Below are positions 1 through 5,967 of a stretch of 6,185 nt of DNA, in pieces. The stretch is from Candidatus Omnitrophota bacterium (GTDB taxonomy: Bacteria; Hinthialibacterota; Hinthialibacteria; Hinthialibacterales; JAKPRU01). The notes beneath the pieces were generated by a model. That model had not been told where the DNA came from. It did no database searches and worked only from the letters and a program-made list of their open reading frames with translations. Location: contig JAKPRU010000475.1 in assembly GCA_029557025.1 (NCBI GenBank), forward strand, positions 1-6,185, given 5' to 3'. Both the position numbers and the translations under genes were made by a program. Position 1 is the first letter of the stretch. Each line of letters begins with the position of its first letter.

Positions 1-1647
1 GTCGGCGCAGATTTCCATAAAGCCGTGAATGGCTTGCGCACCAGGTTGGGGGCTGTTCCGCTTCCCTTGATGATTCCTCTCGGTGTTGCCCAGGATTTTC
101 GAGGAGCAATCGACCTGTGGGAGCTCGAGCGAGTCCTCTGGACCCCCGATACCTCCGATGAAGAACGATCTCCCCTCATGCAAGAGGACGAATTGTATCT
201 CCCCGCCATCGAAGCACGGGAATCCATGCTGGAAACTCTTGCCGAACACGACGATCTGTTCGCCGAGGCCTACCTGGAGGAAAAGGACATCCCAAAGAAG
301 GACTTCGAGGCCGCTGTTCGCCGTGCCTGTCTGGCCTGCCGGGTTGTCCCGGTCTTATGTGGCTCCGCGCTCACTCTCAGGGGCGTGAACCGTGTATTAG
401 ATGCGATCTCATACTACCTTCCCGCTCCTTCAGAATGTCCTTCAATCGTCGGCATTCATCCCAAGACACATCAAAGGGAAGAACGTCCCCCCGACCCCAA
501 CGGCCCTGTCGCTATGCTCGCTTTCAAGACAACCTTCACCGGCTACGGAAAAACAACCTATCTCCGTGTTTATTCTGGACTTGTGAAAAAAGGCCAACGC
601 CTGCTTAACTCCTCCACCGGCAAAATAGAAAACATCGGCCCCCTCTACCTCTCCCAAGGAAAAAAACGTGTGCAGACCGATACAGAAGGCCCTGGAAGCA
701 TCATTTTGCTGGAGGGCTTGAACGCTACAACTGGCCATACCTTATGTGATCGCAACCATCCGATTCTCCTGGATTCCATCCCATTCCCGAAACCACTTGT
801 CCGGGCCAGCGTGGAGCCGAGACGCGCCTCCGAAATGGATGAATTGATGGCGGCGCTGGGACATCTGGCCGAAGACGACCCCACTTTCACGGTGTCCACC
901 GATGCGGAAACCGGTCAGATCATTGTTTCGGCAATGGGGGAATTGCATCTGAGTATCATCGGGCGTCGTCTCAATGAGAATCTGCATGTCCACGCTCGGA
1001 TCGGCAATCCCACTGTTGTGTACCGTGAAAGCATTCAGAACGAAGCCGAGGGAATCGGGAGATTCTCGCAGGAAATCGACGAGAAGGTACATGAAGCTGT
1101 TGCCAGGGTTCGGGTGGTTCCGGGAAAACCCGGTTCGGATGTGATTGTCTCTACGGACATGACCAATGAACGCAAGGTCAGCCCTACAGCGATCCAGGCA
1201 GCCCAGGAAGGAGTTATGGAGGCAGCCCAAACTGGGGTTTTTGGATTCCCGTTGAGCGAGGCCGAGGTAACCTTGATTGACCTGGAGTTTCCGAGTAACC
1301 GATCCGATCTTGCCGCGAAAGTTGCGGCGTCCCATGCTGTAGAAAATGCTTGCAGGAATGCCGGAATTCGATTATTGGAACCGGTGATGGATGTCGAAAT
1401 TGTAACCGACCCGGAGACGGTGGGGCCGATGCTCAGCGACCTTAATGCCCATCGCGCACAGATCAGTGGGATGGAAATGGAAGGCGATCTTCAGAAAATC
1501 CGTGCTCGGATACCTCTCGCGGAGACGTTCGGCGATTTTACCACGCGCCTGCGCAATCTCACTCAGGGTCGTGCCGCGTTTACCATGCAGCCCGCCGGAT
1601 TTGCCCCGGTCTCTCCCGAGCAAACAAAGCGAATTCTGGGACTGTAA
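1..1647 (+). CDS. Elongation factor G-like translational GTPase, 5'-truncated by the window edge
   Basis: The frame is open from base 1 (VGADFHKA...), so the gene begins upstream; the apparent GTG at 25 is internal. In EF-G the VGADF segment directly follows the NKMD guanine-recognition motif, so roughly the first 130-150 residues (P-loop, switches, NKxD) are missing and 548 residues remain. Seen in order: the end of the G domain; domain II with GLNATTGHTL (fragment residues 239-248); domain III with AMGELHL (311-317; the usual form is GMGELHL); domain IV from YRES (341); domain V ending in LTQGRA (520-525). EF-G drives ribosomal translocation or, in some paralogues, ribosome recycling. Odd: the GGxGQ(Y/F)G loop of domain IV is absent. 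At 351-360 the sequence reads GIGRFSQEID, and the domain IV tip (LEFPSNRS, 428-435) lacks the usual YH-DVDSSE. This points to a paralogue of the EF-G2 type rather than the housekeeping fusA. Specific function is inferred only. Confidence 0.93.
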   Translation, partial: VGADFHKAVNGLRTRLGAVPLPLMIPLGVAQDFRGAIDLWELERVLWTPDTSDEERSPLMQEDELYLPAIEARESMLETLAEHDDLFAEAYLEEKDIPKKDFEAAVRRACLACRVVPVLCGSALTLRGVNRVLDAISYYLPAPSECPSIVGIHPKTHQREERPPDPNGPVAMLAFKTTFTGYGKTTYLRVYSGLVKKGQRLLNSSTGKIENIGPLYLSQGKKRVQTDTEGPGSIILLEGLNATTGHTLCDRNHPILLDSIPFPKPLVRASVEPRRASEMDELMAALGHLAEDDPTFTVSTDAETGQIIVSAMGELHLSIIGRRLNENLHVHARIGNPTVVYRESIQNEAEGIGRFSQEIDEKVHEAVARVRVVPGKPGSDVIVSTDMTNERKVSPTAIQAAQEGVMEAAQTGVFGFPLSEAEVTLIDLEFPSNRSDLAAKVAASHAVENACRNAGIRLLEPVMDVEIVTDPETVGPMLSDLNAHRAQISGMEMEGDLQKIRARIPLAETFGDFTTRLRNLTQGRAAFTMQPAGFAPVSPEQTKRILGL

Positions 1648-1652
1648 AAGGG

Positions 1653-1673
1653 GGGAAAGCCTTTCACGCTTTA
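1653..1673 (-). terminator. Weak candidate terminator between convergent genes
   Basis: Just past the stop of the minus-strand radical SAM gene, the minus strand reads AAAGC, a 7-nt loop, GCTTT, then a C-run and a short TTTT. The stem is only 5 bp, so intrinsic termination would be weak. It is the only candidate in the 26-bp gap between the two stops. Confidence 0.22.
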
Positions 1674-2882
1674 TCAGAGTGCATTAACGGGTCCAGAGTT
1701 CGTGTCTTGCCCACTGCACCCTGCAACCGGAGCATCTCCGACAGGGGTTTCTCCTCTCTGGTTGTCCGTTTCCCTGCTCCGTGGATGTTTCCATGCGGAG
1801 CGGATCTCTGACCAAGCTTCTCTCACCAACTGTCCCCGGTTATAGGGTATCAGCTGGGGACAGTTGCGACACGGCCCCGGAATCCGTCCCTCAAAGTGCA
1901 GTTGTCTCAACTCTGCCATAAACGGTTTCCGCCGCAGCACCCGAAGGTCACCCTCCGCAAGCGTCCCGACCCGGTGGTTCGTCATATAACAGCATGGAAA
2001 TAGTTCTCCCTCGCCTTGAAGCATCGCATTCCGCCATAGGTGATGACAGTAATACGATGCCCCGGCTTGTTGTGGAACACTCTCCGCGCCCGTGTATTCG
2101 AGGGATCGCAGGTAGGTCATGGGGTCAAGATTCCAATAGGTAACTTTTACGTTCAATTTCCGGGCATTTTCGATGGTTTTTACAACGGCCTTACGCTGCA
2201 ACTCCGTGTCCGGCTCGATTCGTTCTTTCATTGCGTGGGACATGTACAATGAGGTATGGATGATGGCCTCATCTGCGCCGATGGATTTCACCAGTTCGGG
2301 GAACGCCGGAACCTCATGGAGATTCTGACGCATCATTGCAAAGGAAAGCGCGATCAGCGGACGTTGACTGTGTCTCTCATTCCGCAATGCCACCAGCGCT
2401 TTCAGGTTCTCAACAATTCGATTGAATCCTCCCGGCGGGCGGATGATCGAGTAGGTTTCCTCGGTCACGGCATCCAGGGAAATCCCCAGTCCGCGCAATC
2501 CTGTCCGAAGGATATCCCGACGGCGCTCCTCGTCCATCAGGACTCCATTTGTGGAGAGGATTACTTCCGTACCAAATGAACGGATAAACTCGACCTTCTT
2601 GAAATAGTCCCTATCAAGGAAAGGCTCCCCCAAACCGTACAGGCTGACCTCATTCGCACGACGCAGATACGGAGCAAGTCTCCGAAAATAGTCAGTGCGT
2701 ACCGGCTGGTTGAAGGGCATTCGGTTGCCCTCGTGATCCTCGCGGGGGCACATGATACATCGGAGATTGCAGTAGGAGCCGGTTCCCAGGGATAGTTCCA
2801 GCGGATACGCGCGGGGTCTGGTCCGGCGTAGCAAGAGATCACAATAAGCCTGGAAGGTATTCCAGGTACGAATCCAATCCAT
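1674..2882 (-). CDS. Radical SAM protein with SPASM/twitch-like C-terminal cysteine region
   Basis: A 402-residue protein. The ATG at 2882 gives a natural N-terminus about 30 residues ahead of the radical SAM core, but only a weak G-rich sequence stands in for a ribosome binding site. CNLRCIMC (C38, C42, C45) is the CX3CX2C motif that binds the [4Fe-4S] cluster reducing S-adenosylmethionine to a 5'-deoxyadenosyl radical. GLGEPF (83-88), STNG (110-113) and SLDA (135-138) are the usual SAM-binding and barrel motifs. Further on, C279, G292-x4-C297 (with adjacent C298) and C338-x2-C341 look like a reduced SPASM or twitch region holding one auxiliary cluster, as in peptide- or carbohydrate-modifying enzymes. 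The last 50 or so residues are hydrophilic and probably disordered. No precursor peptide or partner gene lies beside it, so the substrate is unknown. It is convergent with the EF-G-like gene and divergent from the flavoprotein gene. Confidence 0.9.
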   Translation of the reverse strand: MDWIRTWNTFQAYCDLLLRRTRPRAYPLELSLGTGSYCNLRCIMCPREDHEGNRMPFNQPVRTDYFRRLAPYLRRANEVSLYGLGEPFLDRDYFKKVEFIRSFGTEVILSTNGVLMDEERRRDILRTGLRGLGISLDAVTEETYSIIRPPGGFNRIVENLKALVALRNERHSQRPLIALSFAMMRQNLHEVPAFPELVKSIGADEAIIHTSLYMSHAMKERIEPDTELQRKAVVKTIENARKLNVKVTYWNLDPMTYLRSLEYTGAESVPQQAGASYYCHHLWRNAMLQGEGELFPCCYMTNHRVGTLAEGDLRVLRRKPFMAELRQLHFEGRIPGPCRNCPQLIPYNRGQLVREAWSEIRSAWKHPRSRETDNQRGETPVGDAPVAGCSGQDTNSGPVNAL

Positions 2883-2915
2883 TGGTCTACTACCCCGAGA
2901 GTCTGTTTCCCCTCG

Positions 2916-2943
2916 ATTGTATCCGGGAGTGATCGGGGAACAA
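2916..2943 (-). promoter_or_regulatory. Putative sigma70-type promoter of the radical SAM gene
   Basis: On the minus strand, TTGTTC (2943-2938) is followed after 16 nt by TACAAT (2921-2916), a 5/6 match to the -10 consensus. The implied start site gives a leader of about 27 nt before the ATG at 2882. The -35 matches only its TTG, so this is a candidate only. Confidence 0.35.
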
Positions 2944-3012
2944 GGTTTCGATCCGGTCAGGAAGAGGCTCCTGTCGCGCCAGGCGAGATGTGCATGAGCG
3001 TAAGGATATCGT

Positions 3013-3034
3013 CATTCCGGCGAAAGCCGGAATG
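3013..3034. repeat. REP-like palindrome with GAAA tetraloop
   Basis: CATTCCGGC-GAAA-GCCGGAATG is a perfect 9-bp stem closed by a GAAA tetraloop, preceded by CGT and followed by CAG. The ATTCCGGCGAAAGCCGGAAT core resembles dispersed extragenic palindromes known in many proteobacterial and environmental genomes. It lies between two divergent genes, away from both start codons. Copy number in this genome cannot be judged, as only one copy is present here. Confidence 0.65.
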
Positions 3035-3047
3035 CAGCAATGAATCA

Positions 3048-3080
3048 CCGATTGCACGGATCAGGCTCCGATTACACGGA
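3048..3080. repeat. Imperfect 20-nt tandem repeat (CCGATTRCACGGA)
   Basis: CCGATTGCACGGA (3048-3060) and CCGATTACACGGA (3068-3080) differ at one base and are spaced with a 20-nt period. They follow the REP-like hairpin directly, so the two may be one composite intergenic repeat. Protein binding (direct operator half-sites for the flavoprotein gene) is possible but unsupported. Confidence 0.5.
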
Positions 3081-3122
3081 AAAACGACAAGACCAAGGAC
3101 GGGGCAAGGGGAGTTTTTGATC

Positions 3123-3128
3123 TATAAT
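3123..3128 (+). promoter_or_regulatory. Candidate -10 box for the flavoprotein gene
   Basis: A perfect TATAAT lies 25 nt upstream of the ATG at 3154. No good -35 hexamer is found 15-19 nt upstream (the region is G-rich), so a regulator-dependent or alternative promoter is possible. The ribosome binding site GAGAGG at 3138-3143 sits 10 nt before the ATG and supports that start. Confidence 0.4.
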
Positions 3129-3153
3129 AAGATCCACGAGAGGTTTCACGAGG

Positions 3154-3801
3154 ATGATTCTTGGCATCAACGGTCATCCGAGGAATGAGGGCACTTGCCG
3201 GACACTCCTGGAAGAGGCGCTGGAGGGTGCGGCCCAAGAGGGCGCGGAAACCCTCCTGGTCTCTGTGTGTGAGTATCATGTCCGCAGGTGCGATTCCTCG
3301 GAATGGTGTTCGTCTCAAGCAGGTTGCTCGATTGTGGACGATATGTGGAAGCTCTATCCGCTATTGGCGGAATGCACCGGTCTGATTGTTGCCGCTCCCG
3401 TGTTTTTTGCAGGTGTACCCAGCGACTTGAAGGCTTGGATTGACCGCTGCAACCCGTTTTACAAGGATCGGAAGATCTTTCATCGGAACCTGTTCCCCCA
3501 ACGTCCGGGCGCGCTTATTGCCACCGCAGGGTCCGAACGGCCTGCGGATTTTATCGGGACGATTGAGCCGGTACGCGCATTTTTCTTCACGCTGGGAGTC
3601 CAATTCGAGGCGCAGTTGCTCATCGGTGGCCTGGATACACTGCCTCCACCGCACCCCATCCTGGAACACCGCGTACAAGCCCGCCGAATCGGCGCGAAAA
3701 TCGCCAATCTCCAAAACTCAGAGAGTGCCGGCTGGCAGCCGGATCTGCCTTGGTGGAACCATATCCCGGAAGACGGAGGCTGTTCTTGCCGAAAAAAGTG
3801 A
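3154..3801 (+). CDS. Flavodoxin-fold NAD(P)H-dependent FMN reductase / iron-sulfur-flavoprotein-like protein
   Basis: A 215-residue soluble protein of the NADPH-dependent FMN reductase family, which binds FMN and moves electrons between nicotinamide, flavin or Fe-S partners. The N-terminal GINGHPRNEGTC (4-15) is the FMN phosphate loop (family form G-S-P-R-x-x-G-N-T). APVFFAGVPSDLKAWIDR (81-98) is the second flavin-contacting segment. C46, C52 and C58, followed by VDDM (61-64), match the family's CX2CX2CX5C pattern, but the second Cys is Ser49, so a complete four-Cys [4Fe-4S] site is not present in that loop. The C-terminus ends in CSCRKK (C210, C212), an extra CxC pair that might supply a ligand or redox disulfide. 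Length suits the family. The ATG is supported by GAGAGG 10 nt upstream. It is divergent from the radical SAM gene; a functional link between the two, such as an electron donor role, is conceivable but not shown. Confidence 0.85.
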   Translation: MILGINGHPRNEGTCRTLLEEALEGAAQEGAETLLVSVCEYHVRRCDSSEWCSSQAGCSIVDDMWKLYPLLAECTGLIVAAPVFFAGVPSDLKAWIDRCNPFYKDRKIFHRNLFPQRPGALIATAGSERPADFIGTIEPVRAFFFTLGVQFEAQLLIGGLDTLPPPHPILEHRVQARRIGAKIANLQNSESAGWQPDLPWWNHIPEDGGCSCRKK

Positions 3802-3969
3802 GTCGGTGATAAATTAAAACTTCAAGTATTTGATGAGGTTCATGATGATCCATCCTGCTGTCGATTCCCATTTGATGCCCCTCGACCGCCGGGGTTGGCG
3901 TCGCTGACGCCACAATGCACCTCTCTCCCACCTGTCACGCACATATCCTATTCAATCTGAGGTAAGAGA
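3802..3969 (+). promoter_or_regulatory. trpS leader region with hairpin and ribosome binding site
   Basis: The 168-bp gap holds a stem-loop at 3896-3912 (TGGCGTC, loop GCT, GACGCCA; 7 bp) with no following T-run, so it is not a typical terminator. A small ORF runs from ATG 3845 (GAGG at 3835-3838, 6 nt upstream) to TGA 3905-3907, 20 codons, with a single Trp codon at 3896-3898 at the foot of the hairpin. GAGG at 3959-3962 is the trpS ribosome binding site, 7 nt before the ATG. No convincing promoter stands out; TATCCT at 3944-3949 is a weak -10 candidate. No T-box motif was recognised. Confidence 0.4.
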
Positions 3970-4977
3970 ATGAATCCAAAACGTCAACGCATTTTGTCCG
4001 GTATTCAGCCCTCCGGCGATATTCATTTGGGAAACTATCTTGGGGCAATCAAAAACTGGGCGGAGAACATCAACAACTACGAATGTTTTTTCCCAATTGT
4101 GGACTACCATGCCATGACCATCCCGTATGATCCACGGGAGATGCCGAACCGTATTTACAATGGGATTTGCGCAAACATCGCCTGCGGTCTGGACCCGGAG
4201 CGCTGCACGATTTTCGTTCAATCGTTCGTGCCGGAGCATACGGAGCTCTGCTGGATATTGACCTGTGTGAGCTCGCTTGGTTCGCTGGAGCGCATGACCC
4301 AATTCAAAGAGAAATCCCAGCGCCAGGCGGACCGCGAGGGGATCAACACGGGGCTGTTGGCTTACCCCGTGCTGATGGCGGCGGACATTCTGATTTACAA
4401 AGCCGAGGTTGTCCCGGTTGGTGAAGATCAGATCCAGCACCTGGAATTCGCTCGTGAAGTGGCACGGCGGTTCAACAACACGTTTGGTGAAACCTTTCCG
4501 GAACCGGAACCGAAACTGTCGCAAGCACCCCGGATCATGGGACTGGACGGCAAGAATAAAATGAGCAAATCGCTCAACAACCATATTGCCATCGTGGACT
4601 CGCCGGAAGTCATCGAGGAGAAACTGCGCACCGCGGTGACTGATGAGAACCGGAAACGCCGCTCCGATCCCGGTGATCCCGATGTGTGCAATATCTTCTC
4701 CCTGCACAAACTGCTTTCCACGCCGGAGGAAGTTGCGTGGGCAAACCGTGAGTGTCGTGTCGCCGGAATCGGCTGTATTGAGTGCAAGAAAGCGCTGATT
4801 CAACACGTGATTGATCTGCTGACCCCGATTCGTGAAGGGTACTATCAGATTTATGCAAAACCGGACTACGTGCGAGAAGTTGTGGTTGAAGGCGCAAAGC
4901 GTGCGCGAAGCATCGCACAGCAGACAATGGCGGAAGTCAAAGACAAGTGCGGATTGAAACTCGGCGGGGGGGAATAA
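3970..4977 (+). CDS. trpS: Tryptophan--tRNA ligase (TrpRS), predicted Fe-S cluster type
   Basis: A 335-residue class Ic aminoacyl-tRNA synthetase that activates tryptophan with ATP and charges tRNA-Trp in the cytosol; length is close to the bacterial norm of about 330. Class I signatures are complete: SGIQPSGDIHLGN (10-22), carrying the HIGH-equivalent HLGN, and KMSKS (197-201). GEDQIQHLEFAR (151-162) is the conserved TrpRS core block, and ADILIYKAEVVPV precedes it. C230-x21-C252-x6-C259-x2-C262 closely follows the C-x22-C-x6-C-x2-C motif that binds a [4Fe-4S] cluster near the anticodon-binding region in Thermotoga maritima TrpRS, so this enzyme probably binds a cluster too. The ATG is supported by GAGG 7 nt upstream. 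It is not in a tight operon: 168 bp separate it from the flavoprotein gene, and the region after it is decayed. Its leader may sense tryptophan (speculative). Confidence 0.97.
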   Translation: MNPKRQRILSGIQPSGDIHLGNYLGAIKNWAENINNYECFFPIVDYHAMTIPYDPREMPNRIYNGICANIACGLDPERCTIFVQSFVPEHTELCWILTCVSSLGSLERMTQFKEKSQRQADREGINTGLLAYPVLMAADILIYKAEVVPVGEDQIQHLEFAREVARRFNNTFGETFPEPEPKLSQAPRIMGLDGKNKMSKSLNNHIAIVDSPEVIEEKLRTAVTDENRKRRSDPGDPDVCNIFSLHKLLSTPEEVAWANRECRVAGIGCIECKKALIQHVIDLLTPIREGYYQIYAKPDYVREVVVEGAKRARSIAQQTMAEVKDKCGLKLGGGE

Positions 4978-5031
4978 CGAAACTGCGGATGTTGTCTCAA
5001 AAGCGTTCTATTTCCGGCGAGCCAAGATTCC

Positions 5032-5137
5032 TGGACAGTCCGCTTGGAATTTGACCCGCCTTTGGATGAAGATTCGGGTGTCCCAATCGGGGATATTGGG
5101 AGGAAAGGATGCTGAAGATGGATCACATTCGGACAGC
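5032..5137 (+). mobile_element. Truncated IS21-type left end with istA start, plus orientation (copy A)
   Basis: 5035-5125 is 83/91 identical to the reverse complement of 5951-6041 (hand alignment). Similarity may start at TG 5032-5033; IS21-family ends usually begin with TG. The copy holds a degraded TGTCCC-N5-GGGATA palindrome (5079-5095), a GGGAGGAAAGG ribosome binding site and ATG 5109 encoding MLKMDHIR, which resembles the N-terminus of IS21 IstA proteins (such as MLRVDEIH). After about 8-12 codons the similarity to istA stops, so only the element's end remains. Confidence 0.6.
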
Positions 5138-5329
5138 CTTTTCGTTTACGAGATTCCCCGCATCGCAACTCCTGGCGGCTGACGGAAACGCCTCCACTGA
5201 CCCTGCAAGGCAAGGCGGTAAGATCTATCGTGAGATCTTGACGGTCCGGCAAAAAGTCGGTGGGGGAGTGTGGGAAGGAAATTATAGAGGGAATGGAGAG
5301 AAAAGGAGGGGGAAGAGGGTGGGAAGGGG
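5138..5329. other. Non-coding stretch with AGATCT hairpin and purine-rich tract
   Basis: No gene is recognised here. AAGATCT (5220-5226), a 6-nt loop and AGATCTT (5233-5239) form a 7-bp hairpin without a T-run. From 5259 to 5329 the plus strand has no C and only eight T in 71 bases. A plus-strand frame stays open through this stretch from ATG 5109, but its product becomes low-complexity (Gly/Arg/Lys-rich) and matches nothing I know. Confidence 0.55.
5308..5329 (+). other. Canonical G-quadruplex motif
   Basis: Four G-runs in order: G5 (5308-5312), loop AAGA, G3 (5317-5319), loop T, G3 (5321-5323), loop AA, G4 (5326-5329). This fits the G3+N1-7 rule with short loops, favouring an intramolecular quadruplex on the plus strand. 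It lies at the end of a strand-biased purine tract and abuts the SGNH hydrolase remnant. Confidence 0.7.
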
Positions 5330-5554
5330 TTGATTTTTGAAGAAGTGGCAATTGGTGACCATTGTAGTCCGTCTGCTGCCTATATTCAGGCAATTCAACA
5401 AGACGCTTTAGCGCCGATTCTTGATTTGCTGCCGGAGTTGGAAAAAGGAGATTACCTGGAGAGAGATGTACACCTCAACAGGAGAGGAACCGAGAAGGTT
5501 GCACGAAGGATGTTGAACGAATGGATGGAGTATTCAAGCCGTGATGGCGCATGA
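5330..5554 (+). pseudogene. C-terminal remnant of an SGNH/GDSL-type hydrolase
   Basis: The frame encodes 74 residues from a TTG at 5330 to TGA 5552-5554. ILDLLPELEKGDYL (30-43), then D46-V-H48-L-N50-x-x-G53 and KVARRML resemble the C-terminal block of SGNH-fold hydrolases or acyltransferases, where a D-x-(x)-H pair belongs to the catalytic triad and is followed by a helix. The N-terminal GDS block and the rest of the roughly 200-350-residue domain are missing. Upstream the frame meets TAG at 5285-5287 after low-complexity purine sequence. I therefore read it as the surviving tail of a gene cut by rearrangement between the two IS21 ends. Its stop lies within about 10 bp of where istA similarity ends. 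Family assignment rests on one motif, so confidence is moderate; a short hypothetical protein is the alternative. Confidence 0.5.
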
Positions 5555-5561
5555 TTCAGTA

Positions 5562-5967
5562 TCTCAAAACACATCTACTATCGCCGCACCGGAACCGGGA
5601 CGGTGAACCAGCGGGATCAATACCTCTGCCGCACGCCGCCGTCCCTCCGCCAACTACTCCAACACCGTCGTCCGCGCCACCTGATACCCCTCTTCCCGCA
5701 ACTGACGCAGTATCCGCACTCCTGTGATCCGCTGTTTCTTATTCGTCCGGCTCCCCCACTCCTCCAGCAACGCCTCGATCCGCGGTGCGACCCCCTTCAA
5801 AACCGGTCTGCATCGCGCTTCTTTCTTCTTCCAAACCGGCTCCGATTCCTGGAGATACGGATGCACCGTATTCCGGCTTCCCCCCATCTCTCGTGCCACC
5901 TGCCGAATGCTCACTTCTTCATTCAGCACCTTATGCCATTCCCGCAAACTTGATCCGTCTTCAGCAT
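5562..5967 (-). pseudogene. Broken 5' portion of an IS21-family transposase gene (istA)
   Basis: IstA is the DDE transposase of IS21-family elements. The likely original start is ATG 5967, with GGAGG (5977-5973) 5 nt upstream, giving MLKTDQV. One base is then missing before REWHKVL, since 11 instead of 12 nt lie between GTT and CAT. The next frame reads VSIRQVAREMGGSRNTVHPYL (5914-5852), the helix-turn-helix, then RPVLKGVAPRIEALLEEW, QRITGVRILRQLREEGYQV and TTVLE. An amber TAG (5656-5654) replaces the expected Tyr before LAEGRRRAAEVLIPLVHRPG. A fourth T in the run at 5569-5566 shifts the frame within VDVF-E, where IstA proteins usually read VDFFEV. Similarity ends there, at the first catalytic Asp region, so the rest of the DDE domain and istB are gone. 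The longest open frame (6094 to 5654) would look like a 146-residue hypothetical protein, but its N-terminus is IS-end sequence. Confidence 0.8.

Noticed and set aside
742..1335. 197-codon minus-strand open frame opposite the EF-G-like gene
   Set aside because: It is antisense to clearly conserved EF-G domains II-IV, and its product has no recognisable motif.
3011..3080. CRISPR array
   Set aside because: There are only two short imperfect repeats with a 20-nt period, no unique spacers of normal length, and no cas genes.
2988..3188. 66-codon plus-strand open frame
   Set aside because: It runs through the REP-like hairpin and tandem repeats, overlaps the start of the flavoprotein gene, and resembles no protein.
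3802..3912. Intrinsic terminator after the flavoprotein gene
   Set aside because: The only good hairpin (3896-3912) is 95 bp downstream and has no T-run.
3952..4806. 284-codon minus-strand open frame opposite trpS
   Set aside because: It is antisense to a gene with complete class I synthetase motifs, has no recognisable domain, and arises from the codon pattern of trpS.
5066..5125. MKIRVSQ... frame shared by both IS-end copies as a possible real istA start
   Set aside because: It has no ribosome binding site in either copy, and three of its four base differences in this stretch change the amino acid. ATG 5109/5967 with GGAGG upstream fits IstA N-termini better.
4866..5393. 175-codon minus-strand open frame whose middle resembles the plus-strand frame at 5785-6081
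   Set aside because: The protein likeness only reflects the inverted DNA repeat read on its non-coding strand. The frame also runs antisense into trpS and through the low-complexity purine tract.
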